From: Streptomyces marincola
GTDB taxonomy: Bacteria > Actinomycetota > Actinomycetes > Streptomycetales > Streptomycetaceae
Length of the DNA: 64,000 nucleotides
Reading direction: 5' to 3'
Assembly (NCBI RefSeq): GCF_020410765.1
Contig: NZ_CP084541.1
Location: forward strand, 1,297,001 to 1,361,000
Part shown: piece by piece, positions 31,557 to 42,611 of the stretch
Position numbering within the stretch: position 1 is the first letter of the stretch
Layout of the letters: the number at the start of each line of letters is the position of its first letter
The notes under the pieces: generated by a model
What the model saw: only the letters and a program-made list of their open reading frames with translations
What the model was told of the DNA's origin: nothing
The model's database searches: none
Position numbers and translations under genes: made by a program

Positions 31557-33473
31557 GTGTCTCCTCTTGATGTGTCTCCCTCCCCCACGCAGTCCACGCC
31601 GGAGCTGAGCCAGGCCGAGGCGGCCCTCGTCGAGCACTACCCGCGGCTGGTGCGGCTCGCCTACCTCGTCCTGCCCGCCGCACCGGGACGGCACCGGCGG
31701 GTGCTCGCGGCGCACGCGGTGGTGCAGCGCGCGCTGCCGCGCGGGAAGGGTGGCCCGAAGGGCGGCGCGGTGCCCCAGCAGCGGGGCGAGGAGGACGCCG
31801 GGTACGCGTATCTGCGGCTGCGCGTGCTGCGGGCCGCGCTCGGCGCGGCGCGGCCCGGGTGGCTGCGCCGGGTGCCGCGGTTGCTCCCGCACGTGGTCGG
31901 GCTGCGGCTGATCCCGCGGTCCGCGGAGGCCGGGGACGTGGCGCTCGAACAGGAGGTGGCGGGGCTGCCTGCGGCGGCGCGGGCGGCGTTCGCGCTGCGG
32001 CGGCTCGACGGGCTGGGCGAGGACGCGGTCCGGGAGCTGTTGCAGGCGGCCGGGGTCTCCGAGAGCCGGGCCAGGGCCGGGGTGCGGACGGCCGACGAGC
32101 TGCCGCCTGCGGACGGTCTCGCCGATCCCTGCGCGCTCCAGGCGCGGCCGACCGATCTGCTGCGCCGGCGCCAGTACGCGCGGACCGCGCTGCTGGGCGG
32201 GGTGGCGCTCGCGGTGGCGGCGGGGACGGTGGCGTTCCTGCCGGACGGGTGGGGCCCCGACGGGGCGGCGGCGCCGCCGTACAGCGAGAACGCCTCGGCG
32301 CGCGCCGCGCTCGATCCGCAGGGGCTGCGGCGCATGCCGGAGGGCGTGTGGCAGCGGGCCACGCGCACGGACTTCTCCGTGTGGCCCGCGCGGGGTTCCG
32401 CGCTCGACGACGCGGGGCTGCTGCGGCGCGCGCTGGCGGTGTGGGCGCGGCCGGGCGACGACGTGGCGGTGTCGGCGACGCCGGGAACGCAGACGGGCCC
32501 GGCGCCGGGACCCGCGCAGCTGCTGTTCGCGGGGGAGGCGGGCGGGGCTTCCGTGGTGCTGCTGTACGACGGGCTGCGGTTGGTGCGGTACGCGGAGCCG
32601 GTGGGGGCGGACTCGGGCGGGGCCGCGCTGGACTTCGCGCGGGTCGACGGGGCGGACGTGCTGGGGGCCTCGGCGGTGGTGATCGGCCGCAGCGACGGCA
32701 ACACCCGGTACCTGATGGCTCCGTGGGTCACGGAGACCGTGCGGCGCGATCTGCTGGTGCCGGACGGGCGGGCGACGGAGGTCGGGGTGGACGCGCACGG
32801 TGTGACGGAGGCGCTGCGCACGCCCGTCGCGGCGCCGGAAGGGAACGGCGCGGCGTGCACGGAGGTGCCCGTGCTCGAAGTGGGCGCGCAGGGCGGCGAC
32901 CTGCCGTTCATGCTGGCCGATCTCGGGGAGCTGGTGCCCGCGTTGCTGACGCACGGCGAGCCGGGCGAGGGGCGGCGGGTCGCGGCGGACGAGGAGGCCA
33001 GGGAGCGGTGGACGCGTCTGGCGTGCAACCTGTCGACGGCGAACGGCGGCGGGGTGCGCTCGGTGAACGCGTGGCAGTTCGCGGAGCAGACGCTGCCCGA
33101 CGGCGCGGGCACGGCGCAGTGGGTGTGCACGCGGGCCGAGACGTGGCGGGGGGCGGGCAGCAGGACGCTCGCGCAGTTCGTGGCGCCCGCCGGGCGGGCG
33201 GGCGAGCCGGCTTCCGTGACGGCGAGCGCGGAGGACGCCCCGGCGTGCGGGCCGCGCGAGCCGCGGGTGCTCAGCGGGGTGCTGTGGCGTTCGCCCCAGG
33301 ACGCGTGGTATCTGGTGGCGGCGGGCAGCGAGCAGGTGTCGGCGATCGTCGCCGAGGGCGGGGTCACCGGGCGCGGTGCGGGCAACACGGTGGCGTTGGC
33401 CGCCGAGGAGGGCGCGCAGGCCGAGCTGACCGGGGAGCTCGACGGCGGCGGGGAGTTGCGGATGCTGGGCTGA
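31557..33473 (+). CDS. Membrane protein with sigma-factor-like N-terminal domain
   Basis: 638 aa from GTG 31557. Residues 15-190 look like a degenerate sigma-70-type protein (LVEHYPRLVRLAYLVLPAAP, then LPAAARAAFALRRLDGLGED and a VSESRARAGVR helix). One membrane helix follows (about 205-227, TALLGGVALAVAAGTVAF), then a large extracytoplasmic domain with paired cysteines. Similar proteins occur in many Streptomyces. The N-terminal half probably no longer acts as a sigma factor. It is followed by a lipoprotein gene 57 bases downstream. Confidence 0.75.
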   Translation: MSPLDVSPSPTQSTPELSQAEAALVEHYPRLVRLAYLVLPAAPGRHRRVLAAHAVVQRALPRGKGGPKGGAVPQQRGEEDAGYAYLRLRVLRAALGAARPGWLRRVPRLLPHVVGLRLIPRSAEAGDVALEQEVAGLPAAARAAFALRRLDGLGEDAVRELLQAAGVSESRARAGVRTADELPPADGLADPCALQARPTDLLRRRQYARTALLGGVALAVAAGTVAFLPDGWGPDGAAAPPYSENASARAALDPQGLRRMPEGVWQRATRTDFSVWPARGSALDDAGLLRRALAVWARPGDDVAVSATPGTQTGPAPGPAQLLFAGEAGGASVVLLYDGLRLVRYAEPVGADSGGAALDFARVDGADVLGASAVVIGRSDGNTRYLMAPWVTETVRRDLLVPDGRATEVGVDAHGVTEALRTPVAAPEGNGAACTEVPVLEVGAQGGDLPFMLADLGELVPALLTHGEPGEGRRVAADEEARERWTRLACNLSTANGGGVRSVNAWQFAEQTLPDGAGTAQWVCTRAETWRGAGSRTLAQFVAPAGRAGEPASVTASAEDAPACGPREPRVLSGVLWRSPQDAWYLVAAGSEQVSAIVAEGGVTGRGAGNTVALAAEEGAQAELTGELDGGGELRMLG

Positions 33474-33530
33474 GCCCGGGCGTCGCGCGGGGCGGCGGAA
33501 CCCGTGGCCGGTGGGCCGCGTCGGACCGGT

Positions 33531-34181
33531 ATGAGAAAGCGAACGATTGTCGGCATGGTGCCCTTTGTTCTGCTGCTCGGTGCCTGCGGGGAGGAGTCCG
33601 CCGACCCGGGCGACCCGCCGGCCGGTGACTCCGGCGCGCAGGCCCCCGTCGGCGGGGGCGGCGGCGAGGGGCAGCGGTACGAGGTGTCGGGCACGATGTT
33701 CCAGGAGGCGGGCGGGGAGCCGATGCTGTGCGCCGCCCTGATGGAGTCGATGCCGCCGCAGTGCGGGAACGGCCTGCCCGTGGCGGGCTGGGACTGGGAC
33801 GCGGTCGCGGCGGAGTCGGCCTCGGGCGTGCGGTGGGGGCACTTCGTGCTCACGGGAACGTGGGACGGCGAGCGGTTCACGGTCACCGCCCCGGCCAAGC
33901 GGGAGGCGCCGGACGGCGCGCCGCCCGCGCCCCGGGAGCCGGAGCGGCCCGAGGCGCCGGCGGAAGAGCTGGACGCCGAGCGATTGACCGAGGTGCAGCG
34001 GGAGTTGGTGGACGACTTCCCGCACGACGTGCTCTCCGCCCACGTCGACGAGGAGCACGGGGTGGTGCGCGCCGACGTGGTGCTCGACTCGCAGGAGCTG
34101 CGGGAGGAGCTGGCCGGGGAGTTCGGGGACGGCACCGTGGTCCCGACGGGCTGGCTGCGGCCGGTGACCGGCGGGGAGTGA
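33531..34181 (+). CDS. Predicted lipoprotein
   Basis: 216 aa. The signal peptide MRKRTIVGMVPFVLLLGAC ends in a lipobox (LGAC) with the acylated Cys at residue 19. A Gly/Asp-rich linker and a domain with two further cysteines (MLCAALMESMPPQCG) follow, then WGHFVLTGTWDGERFTV and an acidic, Pro-rich stretch. No enzyme motifs. It is located outside the membrane, and paired by position with the sigma-like membrane protein. Confidence 0.8.
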   Translation: MRKRTIVGMVPFVLLLGACGEESADPGDPPAGDSGAQAPVGGGGGEGQRYEVSGTMFQEAGGEPMLCAALMESMPPQCGNGLPVAGWDWDAVAAESASGVRWGHFVLTGTWDGERFTVTAPAKREAPDGAPPAPREPERPEAPAEELDAERLTEVQRELVDDFPHDVLSAHVDEEHGVVRADVVLDSQELREELAGEFGDGTVVPTGWLRPVTGGE

Positions 34182-34218
34182 CCCGGTCACCGGCCGCGGC
34201 GCCCGCGGGCGCGGCGTG

Positions 34219-35955
34219 TCAGGTGCGCCAGACGTCGCTCAGGTTGACCCGGCCCTCGCGGGGGACGGTCGCGGTGCGGTTGGCGCCGCTCTCCCAGGTG
34301 ACGGTCGCGGAGTTGTCCCAGCGGCGGATGTACTTGTATTCGAACGTCGTGCCCGCGGGCAGCGACAGCTCGGCCCGCCACAGCGGGTAGGAGCCGGCGT
34401 CGAGCCGCACGGCCCGGGCCGGGTCCCAGGCGCCGAGTTGCGGCACGCTGCCGACCACCCAGACGCTTTCGCCCCACTGGGTCCTGGCGTCGACCTGGAA
34501 CGAGGCGCCGGTGGCGGGCACGGGTTCGCCGCCGCCGCCGCAGTCGCGGGCGCCGGTGTGCAGGGCGAGCGCGGTGTTGCTCGGCAGCGTCGCGGTGAAC
34601 CGGCCCGAGCCGTCGACCGTGACGGACCTGCCGGACTGCACGTCGCAGTAGGAGCCGGCGGCGAGCGAGGTCTGGAAGGTGCGGGTCAGGGACGCGGACT
34701 CGTGGTTGATGGCGACGAATCCGGCGTTGCCGCGGCCGAAGGCGATGGCGTCGCCGCCGTTGTCCCACCAGTTGGTGACGGCGCGGCCCTGGGTGGCGTT
34801 GCGGAAGCCGACCATCGCGCTGATCTCGGGCCAGGCGTGCTGGCAGGTCCAGCCGTCCTGCCAGCAGGCGTCCACGCGGCCGTTGTTGGGCGGTCCCGCG
34901 TCGTGGTTCGTGAACTGGTAGCCGGAGTGGACGTCGGGCGAGCCGTAGGGCCAGGCGAGCATGAACACGTTGGCCAGGGTGTAGTCGGCGCCGTCCCTGT
35001 GGTTGAGGGTCGACCCGTTGCGTTCGGTGTCGTGGTTGTCGACGAACACGCCCGCGCCGGCGTCGGGCAGGTAGCCCCAGCCCTCGCCGAAGTTCTCCAG
35101 GTAGGCGAGGTTCTCCTGCTGGAAGACGCGCTTGAGGTCGCGGCCGTAGCGGAACTCCTGCACGTCGCCGTTGCCGGTGTACTCCTCGGGCTGAACGGCC
35201 TCGCCGGCGCCGTGGATGACCTCCTGCTTCCAGTAGGCCCCCGGGTCGGACATGCGGGACCTGATGGCGGCGAGGTCGGCGGCCGACATGTGCTTGGCGG
35301 CGTCGATCCTGAACCCGGCGACGCCCAGGGACAGCAGGTCGTTCAGGTAGTCGGCGATGCGCTGGCGGACGTAGTCCTTGCCGGTGTCGAGGTCGGCGAG
35401 GCCGACGAGTTCGCAGTTCTGGACGTTGCCGCGGTCGCCGTAGTTGTTGCCGATGTCGCGGCGGCAGGTGTGGAAGTCGCCGTCGCTGTAGGGGGCGGCC
35501 GGGTAGTCGTACTTGGTGTACCGCGAGCCGCCGGTGCCGGTGCCTGAGCCGGCCGTCATGTGGTTGATGACGGCGTCGACGACGACGCCGACCCCGGCGT
35601 CGCGGCAGGTGTCGACCATGGCGACGAACTGGTCGCGGTTGCCGAGGCGGCTGTCGATCCGGTAGCTGACGGGCTGGTAGTTGGTCCACCACTGCGAGCC
35701 CTGGATCTGCTCCTGCGGGGGCGAGACCTGCACGTAGCCGTAGCCGGCGGGGCCCAGGGTGCGGGTGCACTCGCGGGCGATGGAGTCGAAGTTCCAGTTG
35801 AAGAGGACGGCGGTGACGTCCCTGGTACCGGGGGGCGCGGCCTGGGCGGCGGGCGCGGCCACGGTGAGCGGGAGTGCGGCGGCCGAGAGGGCGACCAGGC
35901 CGGCCAGGGCGGAACGGGCCAGGCCGCGGATGCCGCGACGGGTGCGTGCGGACAC
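34219..35955 (-). CDS. Secreted alpha-amylase (GH13) with starch-binding CBM20
   Basis: 578 aa. Sec signal peptide (about 1-36, ending AQA). The GH13 barrel carries VVDAVINH (region I), FRIDAAKH (catalytic nucleophile Asp), EVIHG (acid/base Glu) and VDNHDTER (transition-state Asp). A C-terminal CBM20 follows (SFQVDARTQWGESVWVVG, TFEYKYIRRWDN). It hydrolyses starch to maltodextrins, feeding the MalEFG importer. GTG 35955 is chosen because AGGAGG lies 4-5 bases before it and the next residues are SARTRRG. Two palindromes upstream suggest LacI-type control. Confidence 0.95.
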   Translation of the reverse strand: MSARTRRGIRGLARSALAGLVALSAAALPLTVAAPAAQAAPPGTRDVTAVLFNWNFDSIARECTRTLGPAGYGYVQVSPPQEQIQGSQWWTNYQPVSYRIDSRLGNRDQFVAMVDTCRDAGVGVVVDAVINHMTAGSGTGTGGSRYTKYDYPAAPYSDGDFHTCRRDIGNNYGDRGNVQNCELVGLADLDTGKDYVRQRIADYLNDLLSLGVAGFRIDAAKHMSAADLAAIRSRMSDPGAYWKQEVIHGAGEAVQPEEYTGNGDVQEFRYGRDLKRVFQQENLAYLENFGEGWGYLPDAGAGVFVDNHDTERNGSTLNHRDGADYTLANVFMLAWPYGSPDVHSGYQFTNHDAGPPNNGRVDACWQDGWTCQHAWPEISAMVGFRNATQGRAVTNWWDNGGDAIAFGRGNAGFVAINHESASLTRTFQTSLAAGSYCDVQSGRSVTVDGSGRFTATLPSNTALALHTGARDCGGGGEPVPATGASFQVDARTQWGESVWVVGSVPQLGAWDPARAVRLDAGSYPLWRAELSLPAGTTFEYKYIRRWDNSATVTWESGANRTATVPREGRVNLSDVWRT

Positions 35956-36037
35956 AACGCCTCCTTGGGGGGTGAGGTGCTGCCGCATTGAGCAACGCGC
36001 CGTGCCCGCGCGGCGGGCGGAGCCGGAAGGCTCTTTC

Positions 36038-36051
36038 TGCAAGAAGTTGCA
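36038..36051. promoter_or_regulatory. LacI/MalR-type operator 1 upstream of the amylase gene
   Basis: Inverted repeat TGCAA-GAAG-TTGCA, 83-96 bases before the amylase start. The TTGC/GCAA half-site pattern is typical of Streptomyces MalR-like operators. Confidence 0.6.
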
Positions 36052-36137
36052 CCGCAGACGGTAGAGGCGCCCAGAGAGGCGGTCAATAGCCAGGACATCG
36101 GGCAGAAATGTTCGCGTGATCCCCCCGCAACCTCTTT

Positions 36138-36151
36138 CGCAAGAACTTGCG
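36138..36151. promoter_or_regulatory. LacI/MalR-type operator 2
   Basis: Perfect palindrome CGCAAG-AA-CTTGCG, 100 bases from operator 1, between the amylase gene and the upstream LacI gene's terminator. Confidence 0.6.
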
Positions 36152-36167
36152 CGCTGCTACCTTTCCG

Positions 36168-36227
36168 GCATCCCCCGGCCGGCCGAGGGCTCATCGGGCC
36201 CCACGCGCACGGCCGGCCGGGGGATGC
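36168..36227 (-). terminator. Long hairpin terminator after the LacI gene
   Basis: Perfect 18-base arms (36168-36185, 36210-36227) around a 24-base loop, just past the LacI stop at 36241. Confidence 0.75.
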
Positions 36228-36240
36228 CCGCCGGGGTTTT

Positions 36241-37254
36241 TCAGCGGGCCTGCGCGGTCGAGCCGCGGACCACGAGTTCCGGCTGGAAGACGAACTCGGT
36301 GTGCTGGACCGGGTTGCCGTTGATCTCTTCGAGCAGCGAGTCGACCGCGGCGCTGGCCATCGCCCGCACCGGCTGGCGCAGCGTGGTCAGCGGCGGGTCG
36401 GTGAACGCGAACAGGTCGGAGTCGTCGTACCCGACGACCGACACGTCCCCCGGCACGTCGAGGCCGCGCTGCCGCACCGCGCGGATGGCGCCCAGCGCCA
36501 TCATGTCGCTGCCGCACACGATGCCCGTGCAGCCCGCGTCGAGCAGCGCGGAGGCCGCGGCCTGCCCGCCCTCGACGCTGAACAGCGAGTGCCGCACGGC
36601 GCCGAGGCCGCCGGTCTCCTCGTGGAACCCGGCCACTTTGCGCCGCACCGGCACGAACCGCTGCGGCCCCACGGCGAGGCCGATGTCGCGATGGCCCAGC
36701 GCCCGCAGGTGCTGGACGGCGATGCGCGTGGCCGCCGCGTCGTCGGGCGAGACGAACGGCGCCTTCACCTGCGGGTTGAACCCGTTGATGAGCACGAACG
36801 GCACCCCGCGTCCGGCCAGCCGCGCGTAGCGGGCCGGGTCCGCGCTGGTGTCCGCGTGCAGCCCGGACATGAACACGATGCCGGTGACGCCGCGTTCGAC
36901 GAGCTGGTCCACCAGCTCGTCCTCCGTCGCGCCGCCCGGGCTCTGCGTGCACAGCACGGGCGTGTAGCCGTGGCCCGCCAGGACCTGCTCGATGACCTGC
37001 GCGAAGGCCGGGAAGATCGGGTTGGTCAGCTCGGGGATGACCAGCCCGACCAGGCCGGCGCTGCGCTGCCGCAGCCGCAGCGGGCGTTCGTAGCCGAGGA
37101 CGTCGAGCGCGGCGAGCACCCGTTGCCTGGTGGCCGCGGCGACACCGGACTTGCCGTTCAGCACGCGGCTGACCGTCGCCTCGCTGACCTCGGCCTGCTC
37201 GGCGATGTCGGCCAGCCGGGCCGGCTGCGGCAGCGGGGCGCCCGGCTCAGCCAC
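36241..37254 (-). CDS. LacI-family regulator (MalR paralogue)
   Basis: 337 aa. HTH LADIAEQAEVSEATVSRVLNG with hinge helix AALDVLGYERP, then a periplasmic-binding-like effector domain (LVGLVIPELTNPIFPAFAQV, LVIN-type GFNPQ). It is strikingly similar to MalR at 42.6 kb over its whole length (for example RFVPVRRKVAGF, FAFTDPPLTTLRQP, ELVVRGST), so a duplication is likely. The GTG at 37254 follows GGGGAGC. It lies between amylase and alpha-glucosidase genes and probably regulates maltodextrin use. Confidence 0.92.
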   Translation of the reverse strand: MAEPGAPLPQPARLADIAEQAEVSEATVSRVLNGKSGVAAATRQRVLAALDVLGYERPLRLRQRSAGLVGLVIPELTNPIFPAFAQVIEQVLAGHGYTPVLCTQSPGGATEDELVDQLVERGVTGIVFMSGLHADTSADPARYARLAGRGVPFVLINGFNPQVKAPFVSPDDAAATRIAVQHLRALGHRDIGLAVGPQRFVPVRRKVAGFHEETGGLGAVRHSLFSVEGGQAAASALLDAGCTGIVCGSDMMALGAIRAVRQRGLDVPGDVSVVGYDDSDLFAFTDPPLTTLRQPVRAMASAAVDSLLEEINGNPVQHTEFVFQPELVVRGSTAQAR

Positions 37255-37353
37255 GACCGCTCCCCGGCGGGGCGGCGGTCCCTGGGCGGGCGGCGGCGCG
37301 GTCCTGGCCGCGAAGCCCGCCCGCGCACGCGCCCGCGCTCGGCGCGGCAGCCC

Positions 37354-39024
<1,671 letters not shown>

Positions 39025-39116
39025 GTCATCCCTGTGAGTGATCGCATGCGGGCGGGGGGTGGCCTGGTGGGGGCGGGAGCCGTGGTTCCGGCCGGGCGCG
39101 CCCGGCCGGAACGCGG

Positions 39117-40058
39117 TCAGGACTTGATGGCGCCCGCGGTGAGCCCGGATTGGAGGTGGCGCTGCGCGTAGCCGAAGACGAGCATCGCGGGCACCGCGAT
39201 GAGCACGGCGGCGGCGGTCATCAGGTGCCAGTCCTGGGTGTGCTGGTTGACGAACGTCTGGAGCCCGCCGGCCAGGGTCAGGTTCTCCTCGCCGGTCATG
39301 AACGCGGTGGCGTAGGCCACTTCGGCCCAGGCGGTGACGAACGTGTAGAACCCGGTGACCGCGAGGCCGGGGCGCGCCAGCGGCATGATGAGCCGCCAGA
39401 ACGTGCCGAACGGGCTGAGGCCGTCGACGCGGCCCGACTCGTCGATGGAGACGGGCACCGAGTCGAAGAAGCCCTTCATCATCCAGGCGCAGAACGGCAC
39501 CGCGATGGTCAGGTAGGTCACGATCAGGCCGGTGGGCTGGTTCAGCAGGCCGTAGCGCGACATCAGGTTGTACAGCGGCACGATGAGCACGGCCATCGGG
39601 AACATCTGCGTGATCAGCAGGGTCCACATCAGCGGGCGCATGCCGGGGAAGCGGAAGCGGCTGAGCGCGTAGCCGGTGGTCGAGGAGATGAACACGCCGA
39701 TGACGGTGGTGATCAGCACGATCAGCACGGAGTTGCCGAACCAGGTCAGGAACTCGGTGTTGTTCAGCACGTGGTCGTAGTTGTCGAGCGTGAAGTTCGA
39801 CACCAGGGACCTGGTGAACGTGTCCGCCTTGGGCTTGAAGGACGTCACCAGCAGCCAGAACGGCGGGAAGATGGCGATCAGCGCCGCGAGGAGCAGCGTG
39901 GCGTGCAGGCCGACGGAGGCCGCCCGGCTTCGTTCGCCGCGCCGGCGCACCCGGCCGGGGCGCCGGCCGCCGCCGTTCGGCGCGGGGCGCGGCTCCTGCG
40001 GGCGGGCCGCGGGGGCGGCGGGGCCGCTGCCGTTTCTCGGAGTCGTCGGGGTGGCCAT
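39117..40058 (-). CDS. malG: Maltodextrin ABC transporter permease MalG
   Basis: 313 aa. A disordered Pro/Arg-rich N-terminus (1-45) is followed by six membrane segments and the permease EAA-loop signature (ESGRVDGLSPFGTFWRLIMP). ATG 40058 lies 2 bases after the malF stop. With MalF and lipoprotein MalE it imports maltodextrins. No ATPase gene lies in the operon; Streptomyces use the shared MsiK. Confidence 0.94.
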   Translation of the reverse strand: MATPTTPRNGSGPAAPAARPQEPRPAPNGGGRRPGRVRRRGERSRAASVGLHATLLLAALIAIFPPFWLLVTSFKPKADTFTRSLVSNFTLDNYDHVLNNTEFLTWFGNSVLIVLITTVIGVFISSTTGYALSRFRFPGMRPLMWTLLITQMFPMAVLIVPLYNLMSRYGLLNQPTGLIVTYLTIAVPFCAWMMKGFFDSVPVSIDESGRVDGLSPFGTFWRLIMPLARPGLAVTGFYTFVTAWAEVAYATAFMTGEENLTLAGGLQTFVNQHTQDWHLMTAAAVLIAVPAMLVFGYAQRHLQSGLTAGAIKS

Positions 40059-40060
40059 CG

Positions 40061-40939
40061 TCACCACACCTCTCCCTGCTTGCGCAGTGCCCTGCGGTAG
40101 GACATCGCGAAGAGGACCAGGAGCAGCAGGATGAGCACGCCCCAGGCCGCGGAGTTCGCGAAGTCGCGGGGGCTGGACACGAAGGCCAGCCGGAACGCCT
40201 CGGTCACGAGGATGTCGGTGGAACCCGCGGGACCGCCCCGGGTCAGCAGGAAGATCACCGGGAACATGTTGAACGTCCAGATCGTGCTGAGCAGCACCAC
40301 CGTCATGGCGACGGAACTGATGCCGGGCAGCGTGATGTTGCGGAACCGCTGCCAGGGGTTGGCGCCGTCCATCTCGGCCGCCTCGTACTGCTCGCCCGGG
40401 ATGGACTGGAGGGCGCCGAGGATCGCGACGAGCATGAACGGCACGCCGAGCCACACGTTGGTGGCGATGACGGCGACCTTGGCCCACGTGGGGTCGGACA
40501 GCCAGGCGATGCCGTCGATGCCGCGGCCTTCGAGGAGGCTGTTCAGCATGCCGTTGCGCTCGTTGTACAGCATCCGCCAGGCGAAGACGGAGACGAACGC
40601 GGGGATCGCCCAGGGCAGGATCAGCGCCATGCGGTAGACGGCGCGACCGCGGAAGCTCCGGTTGAGCATGTTGGCCAGGCCGAGGCCGATGAGGAACGTG
40701 ACGGCGACGCACGCCACGGTCCACACGACCGTCCAGCCGAGCCGGTCCCAGAAGGCGCCGTCGCCGAGGATGTCGGCGTAGTTGTCCAGGCCGACGAACT
40801 CGTAGGTCGCCGGGATGGTGTTGACGCCGATGGTGCGTTCGACGTTGGCCTCGTCGGCGTCGGTGAACGAGAGGTACACCCCGCGGACCAGCGGCCAGCC
40901 GATGATGACGCCGATCACCAGGACCACGGGGGCGACCAT
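40061..40939 (-). CDS. malF: Maltodextrin ABC transporter permease MalF (N-terminus in another frame)
   Basis: The intact part from ATG 40939 gives 292 aa with six membrane segments and the loop EQYEAAEMDGANPWQRFRNI. However, the conserved upstream residues RRKLTEYWYAWAMVAP continue in-frame upstream without any usable start codon before a stop. The likely real start, ATG 41057 (MADAASPGGT), is in a different frame and joins only if one G is removed from the six-G run at 41006-41011. Either malF is frameshifted near its N-terminus or the run is a sequencing error. Starting at 40939 would lose the first part of the opening membrane region. Confidence 0.85.
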   Translation of the reverse strand: MVAPVVLVIGVIIGWPLVRGVYLSFTDADEANVERTIGVNTIPATYEFVGLDNYADILGDGAFWDRLGWTVVWTVACVAVTFLIGLGLANMLNRSFRGRAVYRMALILPWAIPAFVSVFAWRMLYNERNGMLNSLLEGRGIDGIAWLSDPTWAKVAVIATNVWLGVPFMLVAILGALQSIPGEQYEAAEMDGANPWQRFRNITLPGISSVAMTVVLLSTIWTFNMFPVIFLLTRGGPAGSTDILVTEAFRLAFVSSPRDFANSAAWGVLILLLLVLFAMSYRRALRKQGEVW

Positions 40940-41057
40940 CGCCCACGCGTACCAGTACTCGGTCAGTTTCCGGCGCAGCCGGCCCGGCGCGCGGCCGGTC
41001 GTCCCGGGGGGCGGCGGTGGTGGCCGCCGTCCCGCCGGGGCTCGCAGCGTCAGCCAT
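40940..41057 (-). other. Probable N-terminal coding extension of malF, frameshifted
   Basis: ATG 41057 lies 5 bases after the malE stop and begins MADAASPGGTAATTAAP. After correcting the six-G run it would read through to LRRKLTEYWYAW and into MalF. The size and composition (disordered Ala/Pro/Thr leader before a basic segment) match MalF N-termini from memory. Confidence 0.6.
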
Positions 41058-41062
41058 GGTGG

Positions 41063-42316
41063 TCAGCTCCAGTCCTCAAGGAGGTCGCGGTAGGCGTCCC
41101 CGGTGTCGGCCGCGGCCTGCTCGGGGGAGGCGGAGCCGGTCAGCATCGCCTCGATGGAGACGCGCAGCGGCTCGAAGAGGGACTGGGCCTCGGGAATCCA
41201 GGGGCGCTCGTGCGCGACGTCGACGGCGGGCTTGAAGAACTGCACCATCGGGTTGTCCTGGACGGCGGGCACCTCGTACACGGACGCGCGCGTGGGCAGC
41301 AGGCTCAGTTCCTCGGTGATGCGCTGCTGGGTCTCGGCCGAGGCCATGTACTTGACGAACTCGAAGGACGCGTCGGCGTCCGGAGTGCCCGCGTAGACGC
41401 CGTAGTTCCAGCCGCCGAGGGGCGAGCCCTGCTGCTGGCCGCCGGCCGGGACGGGGGCGACGCCCAGGTCGTCGCCGAGGGCGGCGGTGGCGTCGGCGAT
41501 GGCCCACGGGCCGTTGACCATCATGGCGATGTCGCCGCCGGAGAAGCCGGCCATCATGTTCTCCCAGCCGTCGCTGGTGTCCGTGATCGCGGCGCCGGAG
41601 TCGATCAGGCCCTGCATGCGCTCGAACGCGGCCACGCCGGCCTCGTTGTCGATGGTGACCTCCTGGGCCTCGGCGTCGACCAGGTCGCCGCCCTCGCCGT
41701 AGAGGAACGGCAGGAACCAGTACGGGTCGTCGCCGCGCACGTAGAGGGGGGTGACGCCGTTGTCCTCGAACGCGCCGGCGGACTCCTCGATCTCGGCGAG
41801 CGAGGTGGGCACCTCGACGCCGGCCTCGTCGAGCAGCGCCCGGTTGTAGAACAGCGCCAGGGTGTCGGTGACCTGCGGCACGGCCCAAGTCTGGCCGTCG
41901 TACTGGGTGCTGGCCCACGCCTCGTCGAGGAAGTCGTCCTGGTTGTCGAGGGCGGCGGTGTCGTCCAGCGGGTACAGGTAGCCGAGGCTGGCGAAGTCGG
42001 CGACCCAGGCGACCTCGGTGCGCATGACGTCGGGGGCGTCGTTGGCGCCGGCGGCGTTCTTGAAACGGTTCTGGGCGTCGTCGAAGCCGATGTTCACGTA
42101 GTCGACGGTGACGCCGGGGTGCAGCTCCTCGAAGTCCTTGGCGACGGCTTCGAAGACCGCCGCCTCGGTCTCGTTGGAGGTGTCCCAGTAGGTGACCGTG
42201 CCGGACAGCTCGCCGTCGGCGGCGCCGGTGTCCTCGCTGTCGCCGTCGCTTCCGCAAGCCGTTGCCGCAAGAGCCAGGGCCGCCACGGCGGCCGTCGTCC
42301 CTATGCTGCGCCGCAT
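41063..42316 (-). CDS. malE: Maltodextrin-binding lipoprotein MalE
   Basis: 417 aa. The signal peptide ends in lipobox ATAC with the acylated Cys at residue 21. Family-1 solute-binding fold: VTYWDTSNE, PDVMRTEVAWVADFASLGYL, then WAVPQVTDTLALFYNRAL. It captures maltodextrins outside the membrane for MalFG. GAAGGAG precedes the ATG. It is first gene of the mal operon, divergent from malR across a region with a LacI-type operator. Confidence 0.95.
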   Translation of the reverse strand: MRRSIGTTAAVAALALAATACGSDGDSEDTGAADGELSGTVTYWDTSNETEAAVFEAVAKDFEELHPGVTVDYVNIGFDDAQNRFKNAAGANDAPDVMRTEVAWVADFASLGYLYPLDDTAALDNQDDFLDEAWASTQYDGQTWAVPQVTDTLALFYNRALLDEAGVEVPTSLAEIEESAGAFEDNGVTPLYVRGDDPYWFLPFLYGEGGDLVDAEAQEVTIDNEAGVAAFERMQGLIDSGAAITDTSDGWENMMAGFSGGDIAMMVNGPWAIADATAALGDDLGVAPVPAGGQQQGSPLGGWNYGVYAGTPDADASFEFVKYMASAETQQRITEELSLLPTRASVYEVPAVQDNPMVQFFKPAVDVAHERPWIPEAQSLFEPLRVSIEAMLTGSASPEQAAADTGDAYRDLLEDWS

Positions 42317-42433
42317 GTGAACTCCTTCAAACGTTCCGCCCGTTTCAAGCGGATGAATCCCACTTTATGCGCCGCGCCACTGCCGCGCCGGGCCGGTCAG
42401 GAACGTAACAGCGCACCCCCGCTTTGGAAAGAC

Positions 42434-42454
42434 CTTGCGGCAATTTTCTGCAAG
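42434..42454. promoter_or_regulatory. LacI/MalR-type operator between malE and malR
   Basis: Inverted half-sites CTTGC (42434-42438) and GCAAG (42450-42454), with further TTGC elements in and after it. They lie 118-138 bases upstream of malE and 158-178 bases upstream of malR. The half-sites match those near the amylase gene, so a common regulator (MalR and/or its paralogue) is inferred. Confidence 0.6.
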
Positions 42455-42611
42455 TCCGTTGCGCGCCTCACGCCGGAAGCGCCGCGCGCCTCACGCACCG
42501 TGACACCGCGGGCACCGGAACGGTCAGGGCCGGTGCCGGATTCATACCTTCCGGGAAACTTCTCCCCTGCCCGGTGGGCACGGTGTGCCCCCTGGCGGTA
42601 CAGTCCCGGAC

